Of a stretch of 41,909 bases of DNA, positions 22,297 to 30,301 are shown piece by piece (positions within the stretch are counted from its first letter, which is position 1; each line of letters begins with the position of its first letter). The stretch is from assembly GCA_021781495.1 (NCBI GenBank), contig JAJXWS010000023.1, positions 1-41,909 of the forward strand, written 5' to 3'. The notes below the pieces were generated by a model that was not told the DNA's origin, ran no database searches, and saw nothing but the letters and a program-made list of their open reading frames with translations. The position numbers and the translations under genes were made by a program. Source of the stretch: Acidobacteriota bacterium (GTDB taxonomy: Bacteria > Acidobacteriota > Terriglobia > Terriglobales > Acidobacteriaceae).

Positions 22297-22676
22297 CTGC
22301 CCGTGTGTCTACGGTCGCATCGCCCCGGCGGATGGGCACGGATTGCGCCGCTGCGCTGATAAGGAAAGTCGAACGCCATGTCGCTTGACGCTGCGCGACG
22401 GTTGGACTAGCCTACAGGCACCCTTTGCCCGGCTCACGCTGGGCACCGTGGTGATAGACCTCATGGCCGGCAAGTTTCCCCTCGCGCATCGCCGGCGCCG
22501 TCGCAGCTTGAAAGCGCGCCACGCAGGGTATCAGCCCTGTACGCAGCGTCTTGCACCCCGCACGACGTCGTTCGCATGCGCCGCGTGAATTCTGTATCTG
22601 TGCGGCCATGCCGGCCTAAGCATCTCCATCCGCAGCCTCCCGGCCGAGTCCTGACCGGCGCTGGCGGAGTGACACT
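22297..22676. other. 380-bp gap between module B promoter and tRNA-Cys
   Basis: No gene is supported here on either strand. The open frames are short and lack start signals. The stretch must contain the promoter for tRNA-Cys, but no clear -35/-10 pair stands out. No copy of the tRNA 3' end, which would suggest an integration site, was noticed on the sulfur-gene side. Confidence 0.4.
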
Positions 22677-22752
22677 GCACCGGTGGCGAAGTGGCTAACG
22701 CGCAGGTCTGCAAAACCTGTATTCGCGGGTTCAACCCCCGCCCGGTGCTCCA
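22677..22752 (+). tRNA. tRNA-Cys (anticodon GCA)
   Basis: A complete cloverleaf can be drawn. The acceptor GCACCGG pairs with CCGGTGC, the anticodon stem-loop is CAGGT-CTGCAAA-ACCTG with anticodon GCA, and the T arm is GCGGG-TTCAACC-CCCGC. The discriminator base is T, the hallmark of tRNA-Cys, and CCA is encoded at 22750-22752. Confidence 0.97.
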
Positions 22753-22763
22753 GTTTGCACGCA

Positions 22764-22805
22764 ACAGCAAAGGCCGCAACCCCCGTGGAGTTGCGGCCTT
22801 GCTGT
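22764..22805 (+). terminator. Hairpin downstream of tRNA-Cys
   Basis: AAGGCCGCAAC (22770-22780) pairs with GTTGCGGCCTT (22790-22800) over 11 bp with a 9-nt loop. The stem can be lengthened by ACAGCAA/TTGCTGT with a one-base bulge. It lies 11 nt after the tRNA and probably ends or trims its transcript, although no T run follows. Confidence 0.65.
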
Positions 22806-22893
22806 CGTTCGCCTGTTCGCCCGTTCGTTAGCTCGCCAGCCAGTTAGCCAGTTGCGTCTTGCGGAGTGCCGGCGTCCGCCCCGTTCGCCAGCC

Positions 22894-23985
22894 CTAGCGA
22901 TGTTGCAACTGCGGATCGGCCTGGGGCTCGTTCTGCACGCTGCCCGAGGGCAGAATCGTAACGGACACCGTGATGGGCGCCTGCAGCTGGAAGTTCAGCA
23001 CTGACTCCGTCGGTATCTGCACCTGCTGGCCGTGCGTGGCCGCGTTGATGCCCGCGCCCGCGCCGCCGCCGGCCACCGCGCCAATGGCCGCACCCTTGCC
23101 GCCGCCAGCCAGCGCGCCGATGAGCGCTCCCACAATGGCGCCGCCGCCGGCCTTTTCCGCCGTATTCTTGCCGCGCGCCGCGCCCTGCTTGCTGAAGGTG
23201 TCCGTGGTCAGATCAATCTTCTGTCCGCGGGCGGTCAGTTGCGTCAACTGCAGCGCCAGCAGCGAGCTGCCGGTAAAGTGAGTTGCTCCGTGCGCATCCA
23301 CCACGCGCCCCAGCACCGGGGCTCCGCGGGGAATGGCCACCACGCCGTTCACGATCATGTCCTGCGCCACCGCCGCGTGGAAGACGTCATTCGGCTGCGC
23401 GGTCTTGGTGTCCAGCGCGTCTGTCGTCCGCACCGCCAGCGTGGTCCCTTGCGGAATCGTAATCTGCTTGACCACGGGCTGTGCCGGAGGCGGAGGCGCC
23501 TGGGGCTGCTGTGCCTGCTGCATCGGTTGCTGCATCGGCATCGGCGCAGGACCGCCGCCCATGTCGGCCTGCTGCCGGCTTCCGCGGGCCGGCCGCGAGC
23601 TCCGGTTAGGCATGGGCGCCGGCTGGGCCGCTTCGGGTGCAGCCGCGGACTGCCTGGGAGGCGCCACCATCAGGTTATTCACCACCGTCTTCACGCCGTC
23701 CACGCTGCCGCTGTCGTTGCCCGCCAGCGCGCGCGAGGCGTCGTCGGCCACGGTTCCGCTCAGGGTGGCCACGCCGTTGGCCACGCTCACCTGGATATTC
23801 TGCCCCGCCAGAGCCGATTCACCCTGAATCTTGGCCTGCACGTCCGTGGCGATCTGCTGGTCCGTGCGCGCGGCCTGTTCCGCCGGCTGTTGCTTCTTGC
23901 ATCCGGCCGCCAGCCCAAGAATCACAGCCAGGACCGCCATTCCTGCCAGCCAGGTGTACTTCCGATTCATGATTTGCCGTTTCAT
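22894..23985 (-). CDS. BON-domain lipoprotein with glycine-zipper region
   Basis: The protein has 363 residues. The signal peptide ends in a lipobox (LAAGCKKQ), so the mature protein is lipid-anchored. A BON domain follows (residues ~42-105: [38 protein letters not shown]), a fold linked to membrane binding. Then comes a Pro/Gln/Met-rich linker (~110-165). The C-terminal half has [20 protein letters not shown] and a glycine-zipper repeat ([20 protein letters not shown]) that could insert in a membrane. AAGGAA lies 6 nt before the ATG at 23985. It is on the same strand as the VWFA gene upstream, 195 nt away. The overall role is probably envelope integrity; the exact function is unknown. Confidence 0.8.
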   Translation of the reverse strand: MKRQIMNRKYTWLAGMAVLAVILGLAAGCKKQQPAEQAARTDQQIATDVQAKIQGESALAGQNIQVSVANGVATLSGTVADDASRALAGNDSGSVDGVKTVVNNLMVAPPRQSAAAPEAAQPAPMPNRSSRPARGSRQQADMGGGPAPMPMQQPMQQAQQPQAPPPPAQPVVKQITIPQGTTLAVRTTDALDTKTAQPNDVFHAAVAQDMIVNGVVAIPRGAPVLGRVVDAHGATHFTGSSLLALQLTQLTARGQKIDLTTDTFSKQGAARGKNTAEKAGGGAIVGALIGALAGGGKGAAIGAVAGGGAGAGINAATHGQQVQIPTESVLNFQLQAPITVSVTILPSGSVQNEPQADPQLQHR

Positions 23986-24180
23986 CGGATTCCTTTCCGG
24001 TGTTTCCGCCCTCTGGGCTTGCTCTCAGTTGCGGCGCCCGGCGCCGGCCGGCCAGTCCTTTGGAGGGCTCGCTCCGTCCGCTTGGAGCGCCATGGTTATC
24101 TTCCCTCAACTGCCGCGTATGTGGGACGCCTTTTTTCCGGTCAGAGTGCGAGTTCCGCGATCCGGCTCAGCCTGCCGCGC

Positions 24181-25269
24181 TTAATTGCCCGGCGAGGGGG
24201 CGTAGTATCCCTTGCGCGCCTGCACCTTCAACCCGTCGCCCCGGCACGCCACGGCGATATGCCGGAAGGTGCCGTCCAGCTTGGCGTTGGTGGGCGTGTA
24301 GCTGGCCACGTACTGGGTGCGCAGTTCGTCCTCAATCTGCTGGAAGGCCGCTTCCAGCTTCTTTCCGTTGCTGCCCACGTTGATCAGCCGGCCGCCGGTC
24401 TCCTGCGCCATGCGCCTGGCCGCCGAGTAGCCGGTGTAGCCAAAGTCGCCGTAAAAACCCGTATCGGCAATCAGAATCACATAGATCATGGCGTTGGCCC
24501 GCTGCGCCGCGGCAATGGCCTCGTCAATCTTGGTGCGGCTGCCCTGGTCGTCGCCGTCTGTCAGGATGATCATGGCCTTGCGCCCTGTCTCCTGGCTCAG
24601 CTTTTCGTTTGAGGCCAGATAGACCGCGTCATACAGCAGCGTGCCCTTGGGCGTGCCGTGCACCGGCACCGGTCCGCCGCCCAGCCCCGGAATGCCCGCC
24701 GCTCCGTTGCCTCCGGCGGTGTTGATCTGGGCCTTGTCCATCGCGTGCGACAGCATCCGCGCGCTGTTGGTAAAGTCCTGCAGCAGGTCCACGTTCACGT
24801 CAAACGAGAGCAGAAAGGCCTGGTCCTTCGGCTTCAGTACCCGCTCCAGAAACTCGCTGCCCGCCTCCTGCTCCAGCGGCAGCACGCGGTACTGGCTGCC
24901 GGAGGTGTCCAGCAGAATGCCCAGCGTGAGCGGCTGGTTGTTCTCGGCCACAAAGTTCTTGATCGTCTGCGGCACCTTGTCTTCTTCAATCGAGCAGTCG
25001 TCCTTCGCCAGGTGCGGAACCAGGTTGCCGTTCTTGTCCTTCACGGTGAAGAACAGGTTCACCAGGTTCACCTCCAGCTTGAAGGTCGCCACTGACTGAT
25101 CGTCTTCCGGCGCGGCCGGGGCGGTGCTCACCGGCGCAGCGTCCGGGGACGGGGCAAGCTGGGCCCAGCCTGTCTGGGGCAACGCGGGCAGCAGGAAAAG
25201 CAGGGCAACGGCTGGAAAGGGGACACGCATGCTATTCAATAGACGGAAGACCGACCTCGAAGAGAGCAT
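24181..25269 (-). CDS. Secreted VWFA-domain protein (acidobacterial type)
   Basis: The protein has 362 residues. A signal peptide (VALLFLLPALPQTGWAQ) precedes an N-terminal region beginning FKLEVNLVNLFFTVKDKNGN. The von Willebrand A domain has a MIDAS metal site (LLDTSGSQ, D-x-S-x-S) and IILTDGDDQGS. The end, YVASYTPTNAKLDGTFRHIAV, is the conserved close of the acidobacterial VWFA-related family, which is expanded in this phylum. Function is unknown; extracellular protein binding is likely. AGGAG lies 7 nt before the ATG at 25269, favouring it over the ATG at 25230, although the shorter form has the tidier signal peptide. It is divergent from the next gene, which encodes the same family. Confidence 0.85.
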   Translation of the reverse strand: MLSSRSVFRLLNSMRVPFPAVALLFLLPALPQTGWAQLAPSPDAAPVSTAPAAPEDDQSVATFKLEVNLVNLFFTVKDKNGNLVPHLAKDDCSIEEDKVPQTIKNFVAENNQPLTLGILLDTSGSQYRVLPLEQEAGSEFLERVLKPKDQAFLLSFDVNVDLLQDFTNSARMLSHAMDKAQINTAGGNGAAGIPGLGGGPVPVHGTPKGTLLYDAVYLASNEKLSQETGRKAMIILTDGDDQGSRTKIDEAIAAAQRANAMIYVILIADTGFYGDFGYTGYSAARRMAQETGGRLINVGSNGKKLEAAFQQIEDELRTQYVASYTPTNAKLDGTFRHIAVACRGDGLKVQARKGYYAPSPGN

Positions 25270-25424
25270 ATCCTAACTCCTGCAGAACCAGAGGCAACCT
25301 GTGGAGCTTTGCTGCGTCTGATACTCTGTCGAGTGCAGCCCTTGTTGATGGATTATGGTAGGCGGGGGGTGGTTCTGCGGGCCGGCAGACGGTTGGCCGC
25401 AGCGTTCGGGAGGACAGGATACCA

Positions 25425-26774
25425 GTGAAGCTCGGTGTAACGGCAACGGCGCTTGCAGCGCTTGTAAGTTCCGGTTTGATCATCCAATCCGCGGCAGTGG
25501 CCCAGCAGCATCCGCAGGCCAGTGTGCCGGATGCTCCTGTGCCCCAGACCCCCGGTCCCTTGACCAATGTAAGCGGCCCCATCACCCCCGGCATCGGCAC
25601 CACGGCGCCGGACGCCGGAACGGGCTCCACCGCCTCGTCGTCTGAGGCCGCCGGGCAGCAGACCACGCCCGCGCCCATGCCCCCGCCGCAGCCCCCGCCG
25701 AGCCAGGCCAGGGACGAGATCCAGGCCACGCCACCCGAGACGCCCGAGGCAGGCCAGGGTGCTGAGCAGACAGGAGTTATCATCCGCCTCAACGTCAACT
25801 TTGTTGAGGTTCCGGTCACCGTCAAGGACTCCAAGGGCAACCTGGTTGCCGGCCTCACCTGGCGCGACTTCAAGGTGTTTGAAAACGGCACCCGCGAGCC
25901 GCTGCGCCTGTTTACGGTGGACCCATTCCCGCTCTCCATCGCCTTTGTGATTGACCAGAGTGTGACCTCCGACGTGATGGCCCGCGTCAACGATTCGCTC
26001 GACGCCATCCAGGGCGCGCTTACCCCGTACGACGAGGTGGCGGTCTTCTCTTACACCAACGGCGCCCAGGAGCGTACCGGCTTTACCGGCGCGCAGAGCG
26101 CCCGCCTGCCCGCCGTGCTGGCCCTCACCAAGGCCACCGGCAGTGAGGAACTGGTGCCCGTCAACAGCGGCCCTCTGGCCGGATGCAGCGTCCACGTCAA
26201 CGGCAACTGCGCTGACCCCAACCTGCAGCCCGGGCGGTCGGCCGGCAGCGGCCCGTTCATCACCCTGCCCAAGGAGATCCACACCCTCAACGACGCGGTT
26301 CTGGCCGCAGCCAAGGAGCTCTCCACCCGCCCCAAGGGACGCCGCCGCCTTATCTACGTCGTCTCTGACGGCAAGGAGTACGGCAGCAAGGCCAGCTACC
26401 GCGACGTGCTGCGCTACCTGCAGACCAACCAGATCGCCGTCTACGGCACGCTGGTGGGCGACTCCGCCCGCTGGGGACAGGGCTTTGTCAGCCGCTTCCA
26501 CCTGCCCTTCACCATGTACGACAACCTGCTGGTCAAGTACGTGATGGCCACCGGCGGCACGCTCGATGCCGAGCGCGGCGTAAACGGCATTGAGAACAGC
26601 TACGCCAAGATCGCCGAGGAGGCGCGCACCCAGTACACGCTGGGCTACCTGAGCCACCAGCCGGTGATTGACGGCAAGTTCCGCACCATCGACGTGCGCG
26701 TGGACCGGCCCGGCCTGGAGGTCATCGCCAAGCGCGGTTACTACCCGTCGGCCACCTCCGCGGACGCGCCGTAA
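25425..26774 (+). CDS. Secreted VWFA-domain protein (acidobacterial type), divergent partner
   Basis: The protein has 449 residues from a GTG at 25425 with GGAGG about 12 nt upstream. A signal-like N-terminus is followed by a long Pro/Thr/Gln-rich stretch (residues ~30-110), then IIRLNVNFVEVPVTVKDSKG, the same opening strand as its neighbour. The A domain has a MIDAS-like IDQSVTSDV (D-x-S-x-T) and YVVSDGKEYGS. It closes with TQYTLGYLSHQPVIDGKFR. It is larger than its divergent neighbour because of the linker and an insert after residue ~230 that contains two Cys (AGCSVHVNGNCADP). A strong terminator follows. The two probably share a 155-bp divergent promoter region. Confidence 0.85.
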   Translation: MKLGVTATALAALVSSGLIIQSAAVAQQHPQASVPDAPVPQTPGPLTNVSGPITPGIGTTAPDAGTGSTASSSEAAGQQTTPAPMPPPQPPPSQARDEIQATPPETPEAGQGAEQTGVIIRLNVNFVEVPVTVKDSKGNLVAGLTWRDFKVFENGTREPLRLFTVDPFPLSIAFVIDQSVTSDVMARVNDSLDAIQGALTPYDEVAVFSYTNGAQERTGFTGAQSARLPAVLALTKATGSEELVPVNSGPLAGCSVHVNGNCADPNLQPGRSAGSGPFITLPKEIHTLNDAVLAAAKELSTRPKGRRRLIYVVSDGKEYGSKASYRDVLRYLQTNQIAVYGTLVGDSARWGQGFVSRFHLPFTMYDNLLVKYVMATGGTLDAERGVNGIENSYAKIAEEARTQYTLGYLSHQPVIDGKFRTIDVRVDRPGLEVIAKRGYYPSATSADAP

Positions 26775-26797
26775 AGCCAGTCAACCTGCCAGACAGC

Positions 26798-26830
26798 AAA
26801 AGGCCTGTGCCGCGTGGCACAGGCCTTTTT
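26798..26830 (+). terminator. Rho-independent terminator after the VWFA gene
   Basis: A perfect 14-bp stem (26798-26811 with 26816-26829, core AGGCCTGTGCC) with a 4-nt loop ends in a run of five T. It also begins with a run of A, so it can work on both strands, ending tatA-side transcripts too. Confidence 0.9.
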
Positions 26831-26933
26831 GTAGGTTGAATTCCAATCTGCGAACGCGCCATTGCTTGTCAGCTACGGCATGCGCATCCGCTTCTCCGGG
26901 CACAGCCCGCAGGCAACGGAGTTGGAGGAGCGG

Positions 26934-27161
26934 CTACTTCTGCTCGGTTGTGGTGTTGCTCGGCGGTGTGGATGCCGCGTTCTGCTGCGTGTTCGGAGGC
27001 GCAGGATTGGAAGGCTCCGTTACGCCCTTCAGCCCTTCCCGAAAGCCCTTCAGGCCCTCGCCCAAACCCTTGCCCAGCTCCGGCAGCCGCTTGGCCCCGA
27101 ACAGCAGAAACGCCACGATCGCCAAAACGATCAGATGCCATGGCTGCAATAAATCGCCCAT
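26934..27161 (-). CDS. tatA: Sec-independent translocase subunit TatA/TatE
   Basis: The protein has 75 residues. It has one membrane helix (HLIVLAIVAFLLFGAKRL), then the conserved FGxxxLPELGKGLGEGLKGFREG hinge and amphipathic helix, and a disordered polar tail rich in Asn/Pro/Thr (residues ~50-75). TatA assembles the pore that moves folded proteins, often with bound cofactors, across the cytoplasmic membrane with TatB/TatC. tatC is not in the window, and single dispersed tatA genes are common. It is flanked by a terminator on the left and a hypothetical gene on the same strand upstream. Confidence 0.93.
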   Translation of the reverse strand: MGDLLQPWHLIVLAIVAFLLFGAKRLPELGKGLGEGLKGFREGLKGVTEPSNPAPPNTQQNAASTPPSNTTTEQK

Positions 27162-27276
27162 TTTTTCCCTCCACGCGCCTTTCTGTCCCGGCGCGCTCCA
27201 TCACTGGTAATTGTCGCACAAAGCCACCATGATGCGCAGCGCGGCGGGGGAGGGCCGACATCCGGCCGGGCGGGAT

Positions 27277-27717
27277 TCAGTTGATCTGGGCCGGCTTGCC
27301 CAGCCGCTCAGCCACCATGGCATAAAAGCTGCGCAGGTCTTCCTCCTCGCCCATGGTCAGCCGCCGGTACACCTTCACCAGCGGAAACAGCCGCGAGCCG
27401 CGCACATCGATGGCCGGCACGGAGGCCACCCCGCCGGGGTAGACCGTCATCTCCCACTGTCCCGCGTAGCGCCGCCGCAGCACCTCGCCCAGGTAGCTGC
27501 CCCACAGGCGCACTTCAAACTCCAGGTCCAGCTCCGGGCTCTCGCCCACCTGCACTAGGATCTCGTCGAGCCCGTCAATCGAGTCGGAGGTAAAGTCCAG
27601 CTTCTGCTGGAACTCCTTGCGGCCCCGCTCGGCGGCCGCCCGCGCGTAGGCCTCCATCATCGTTCCCAGGTCCGGGAACGACTGCGCCTCAAGCCGGTTG
27701 CGAATCTCATCTGCCAC
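27277..27717 (-). CDS. Uncharacterised protein (146 aa)
   Basis: I do not recognise this protein. The frame starts at a GTG (27717) with no strong Shine-Dalgarno; an internal ATG around residue 20 is an alternative. The N-terminal third is helical and charged (MMEAYARAAAERGRKEFQQK). The rest has strands with aromatic and charged residues (LDLEFEVRLWGSYLGEVLRRRYAGQWEMTV is broken by a helix) and ends VYRRLTMGEEEDLRSFYAMV. There is no Cys, signal peptide or membrane segment, so it is probably a cytoplasmic protein. tatA lies downstream on the same strand, 115 nt away. Confidence 0.65.
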   Translation of the reverse strand: MADEIRNRLEAQSFPDLGTMMEAYARAAAERGRKEFQQKLDFTSDSIDGLDEILVQVGESPELDLEFEVRLWGSYLGEVLRRRYAGQWEMTVYPGGVASVPAIDVRGSRLFPLVKVYRRLTMGEEEDLRSFYAMVAERLGKPAQIN

Positions 27718-27758
27718 GTTTCAGGGTACCCATTCCTCAGGGTACATGGCTCCGCTCC

Positions 27759-27791
27759 GGCTGTGCGCCGGAAATGGTACGGCGCACAGCC
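27759..27791. other. Strong hairpin upstream of the thioredoxin-like gene
   Basis: GGCTGTGCGCC (27759-27769) pairs perfectly with GGCGCACAGCC (27781-27791) across an 11-nt loop. No T run follows. It lies in the 215-bp gap between divergent genes, so it may be an operator, a leader structure or a boundary element. Confidence 0.5.
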
Positions 27792-27932
27792 CCCTGTGGC
27801 AGACCGGGGCGCCTGTGGCATTCTGGAAACAGAGCCGAACCGGAGACGCAAATACCATCGCCGTCGCTTCAGTAAGCGGCGCAGAGGAACGCGCTCTCCG
27901 ACTTTGCCCGGCCGCTGGAGGTCCCCATCGCG

Positions 27933-28430
27933 ATGAAGTTTCCCCGGTTTCTCGTCCCTGTTGCCGCCCTGGCGCTGGCCTGCGGCACGGCTCGTCCCGT
28001 GCCCCGCCACGTCTACCCTGACCCGGCGCAGGCCCGCGCCGACCTGGCCGCCGCGCTCAAGCGCGCCGCCGCCAGCCACAAGCGCATCCTGCTCGACTTT
28101 GGCGGAAACTGGTGCGGCGACTGCCTGGTGCTGGACTACTACATGCACAGCCCGCAGAACCGCCCCATTCTTGAGTCCAACTTTGAGCTGGTGGACATCA
28201 ACGTAGGCCGCTACGACGCCAATCTCGACCTGGCGCAGCGCTATGAGATTCCGCTGGAGAAGGGTGTGCCCGCGCTGGCCGTGCTCACGGAGACGGGAAA
28301 GCTGCTCTACAGCCAGAAGAATGGGCAGTTCGAGCGCATGGGCCAGATGGACCCCGGCTCAGTGACTAAATTCCTGCTGCAGTGGAAGCCTATTCGCCCC
28401 GGCTGCTCCGCCGTGATGGTTACTTGCTAG
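27933..28430 (+). CDS. Exported thioredoxin-fold protein
   Basis: The protein has 165 residues. A hydrophobic N-terminus ending LALACGTA looks like a signal peptide, possibly with a lipobox. The thioredoxin fold follows, with the active site FGGNWCGDCLVLD (C-x-x-C as CGDC), the strand VDINVGRYD, and the cis-Pro segment KGVPALAVL. Such proteins act in the periplasm as disulfide reductants or in cytochrome or metal-site maturation. GGAGG lies about 10 nt before the ATG. The C-terminus (RPGCSAVMVTC) has two extra Cys and overlaps the convergent CDP-alcohol transferase gene by 11 nt, so those last residues may be recent. Confidence 0.83.
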   Translation: MKFPRFLVPVAALALACGTARPVPRHVYPDPAQARADLAAALKRAAASHKRILLDFGGNWCGDCLVLDYYMHSPQNRPILESNFELVDINVGRYDANLDLAQRYEIPLEKGVPALAVLTETGKLLYSQKNGQFERMGQMDPGSVTKFLLQWKPIRPGCSAVMVTC

Positions 28431-29055
28431 GCGCCAGCGGAGGCAGGTGCTTGGTGTTCTGGTAGGTGTACGTAATGCGGTGAATCACGGTGATGGTGGA
28501 GAGCACAGCCAGCACCCAAAGCACCGGTGCCATCACGCCCCACTTGTTGAACAGCGCGCCCAGAATCACCAGCACAATCCGCTCCGGCCGCTCCATGAAG
28601 CCCACCTTGCACTGGCCGATCAGCGCCTCGGCGCGGGCACGCGTGTAGCTCACCATCAGGGAAGTGACCATCACAAAGGCCACCAGCACCACGTAGCGGA
28701 AGCGGTTGATCCGGCCGTAGTACACCAGCAGCCCGAAGAACAGCACCACATCCGAGTAGCGGTCGATCACCGAGTCAAAGAACGCGCCGAAGACCGTCAC
28801 CTGGTTGTTGCGGCGCGCCACGCGGCCGTCCACCATGTCAAAGATGCCCGCCCCGATAATCACCAGCCCGGCATACAGGAACATGCGGTCCGCGTTGGCG
28901 GCATAGGCATGGCCGAACAGAAAGGCCGCGGCAATGTTGATGATCAACCCGATGAAGGTAAGCACATTCGGGGAGATGCGGGTGAGCGCCAGACCGTGCA
29001 CAATGCGGTCAAGAAGCCAGCCGCACGTGCGGCCAAAAGCGCTGGTCCAGGTCAT
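28420..29055 (-). CDS. CDP-alcohol phosphatidyltransferase family protein
   Basis: The protein has 211 residues with about six membrane helices. The family signature is complete: DGRVARRNNQVTVFG then AFFDSVID, i.e. D-G-x2-A-R-x8-G-x3-D-x3-D, whose Asp residues bind the metal and CDP. Such enzymes transfer a phosphatidyl group from CDP-diacylglycerol to an alcohol (glycerol phosphate, inositol phosphate and others) in the inner membrane. The acceptor cannot be told from sequence. GGAAG lies about 8 nt before the ATG. It follows greA by 16 nt on the same strand and is probably in one transcript with it. Confidence 0.88.
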   Translation of the reverse strand: MTWTSAFGRTCGWLLDRIVHGLALTRISPNVLTFIGLIINIAAAFLFGHAYAANADRMFLYAGLVIIGAGIFDMVDGRVARRNNQVTVFGAFFDSVIDRYSDVVLFFGLLVYYGRINRFRYVVLVAFVMVTSLMVSYTRARAEALIGQCKVGFMERPERIVLVILGALFNKWGVMAPVLWVLAVLSTITVIHRITYTYQNTKHLPPLAPSK

Positions 29056-29071
29056 GTTCAGGTCTTCCTAG

Positions 29072-29572
29072 TTACTTCGCGGCGCCGTCGCCATCATCGT
29101 TGTCGGCTCCGTCGTGAATGGTTGTCAGCTTCAGAATCTCCAGCTCGCGCTTGCCGTTCGGCGTCACCACGGTGGCTACGTCGCCCACGCGCCTGCCCAC
29201 CAGCCCGCGGCCAATCGGCGAGGTCGTTGAGATCAGCCCCTTGGCCACGTCGGACTCCTCGCTCGTCACCAGGCGATACTCAATCTCTTCTTCCTTGGTG
29301 GAGTCATACACCACCACCGTGGAGCCAAAGCCCGCCTTGTCGCGAGGAATATTCGCCAGGTTCACCAGCGACAGCTCAGCCATGCGGCGCTTCAGCTGGC
29401 CCAGGCGCGCATTCACAAAGTCCTGCCGCTGCTTGGCCATGTGGTACTCGGCGTTCTCTGACAGATCGCCCAGTGCCACGGCCTTCTTGATCTCGGCAGG
29501 CAGTTCATGCGCAAGCTCGTGTTCAAGAGACGCAATCTCTTTGAGTAGCTGCTTTTTAATATGATCAGGCAT
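29072..29572 (-). CDS. greA: GreA/GreB transcript cleavage factor
   Basis: The protein has 166 residues. The N-terminal coiled coil that enters the polymerase channel covers ~1-75, with acidic residues near its tip (LGDLSENAEYHMAK). The C-terminal globular FKBP-like domain has FGSTVVVYDSTKEEE, SPIGRGLVGRRVGDV and TPNGKRELEILK. Gre factors rescue backtracked RNA polymerase by stimulating cleavage of the nascent RNA. The short acidic tail (GADNDDGDGAAK) is unusual. ATG at 29572; a weak ACGG is the only upstream signal. It forms a likely operon with the CDP-alcohol transferase gene. Confidence 0.95.
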   Translation of the reverse strand: MPDHIKKQLLKEIASLEHELAHELPAEIKKAVALGDLSENAEYHMAKQRQDFVNARLGQLKRRMAELSLVNLANIPRDKAGFGSTVVVYDSTKEEEIEYRLVTSEESDVAKGLISTTSPIGRGLVGRRVGDVATVVTPNGKRELEILKLTTIHDGADNDDGDGAAK

Positions 29573-29688
29573 CCGTGTTCCGTATCGGGGAGCGCTCGCC
29601 GCGCATACCGCAAGAGATAAACGTTCCAGACTCCCCTATTATACGCGGGCCATGCTCGCGGCAGGGAACCGGCCTCCGGCAGCGGCGC

Positions 29689-30147
29689 TCAGTCCGTGGT
29701 CTCCGGCTGCGCCTGGCCCCGGTGCTCGTCCAGAAACGACTGCAGAATCAGGGTCGCCGCCACCTGGTCCACCACGTGCTTGTGCTCCTGGCGGGCGTGA
29801 CCGGCCTCATACAGAATCTGGTGCGCCTCATGCGTCGTCAGCCGCTCGTCCCACAGGTGGATGGGCAGGCCGGTCAGCTCGCCCAGCGCCTCGGCAAAGG
29901 CCTGGGTCTTGGCGGAGCGGCTGCTCGCTTCGCCGGAGAGGTGCAGCGGATTGCCCACCACGATGCCGGCCACCCCGTAGCGCCGCGCCAGCCGCCCCAG
30001 GGAGCGCAGGTCCTCCCGCGAGTTGCGCCGCCGTTCCAGCGTCATCACCGGCTGTGCCGTCATCCCCAGCTCGTCGCTGACGGCTACGCCAATCCGTTTC
30101 GTTCCAACGTCCAGGGCCAGGTAGCGGGGTGGGCGGTTCAGTTCCAA
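29689..30147 (-). CDS. ruvX: RuvX/YqgF-family nuclease (rRNA processing, resolvase-like)
   Basis: The protein has 152 residues and an RNase H-like fold: YLALDVGTKRIGVAVSDELG with the first catalytic Asp, GIVVGNPLHLSGEASSRS, and DERLTTHEAHQIL with a later acidic residue. YqgF processes the 5' end of 16S rRNA precursor in E. coli, and homologues are also called Holliday junction resolvases. The start codon is TTG at 30147; AAGGAG stands 8 nt upstream, which decides for this rare start. It is divergent from mltG, its common neighbour in other bacteria. Confidence 0.93.
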   Translation of the reverse strand: MELNRPPRYLALDVGTKRIGVAVSDELGMTAQPVMTLERRRNSREDLRSLGRLARRYGVAGIVVGNPLHLSGEASSRSAKTQAFAEALGELTGLPIHLWDERLTTHEAHQILYEAGHARQEHKHVVDQVAATLILQSFLDEHRGQAQPETTD

Positions 30148-30301
30148 CGGGGTCTCTCCTTGCCTGCTACCAGCTTACCGGGGAGCGCCCCGCCGGCCAA
30201 ACCCCGCGAAAGACCGCATTGTCGATACAATCAAGAAAAGGAAGCGAATCTTAAGCGGGATTTTTCGCGTCTTATTCAAGACAGGGAATTGTTGACAGGG
30301 A

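Noticed and set aside
22806..22890. Repetitive TTCGCC/GTTAGC/CCAG-type sequence after the tRNA hairpin
   Set aside because: Short imperfect repeats without regular unit length or spacers; not a CRISPR array and no other repeat class fits.
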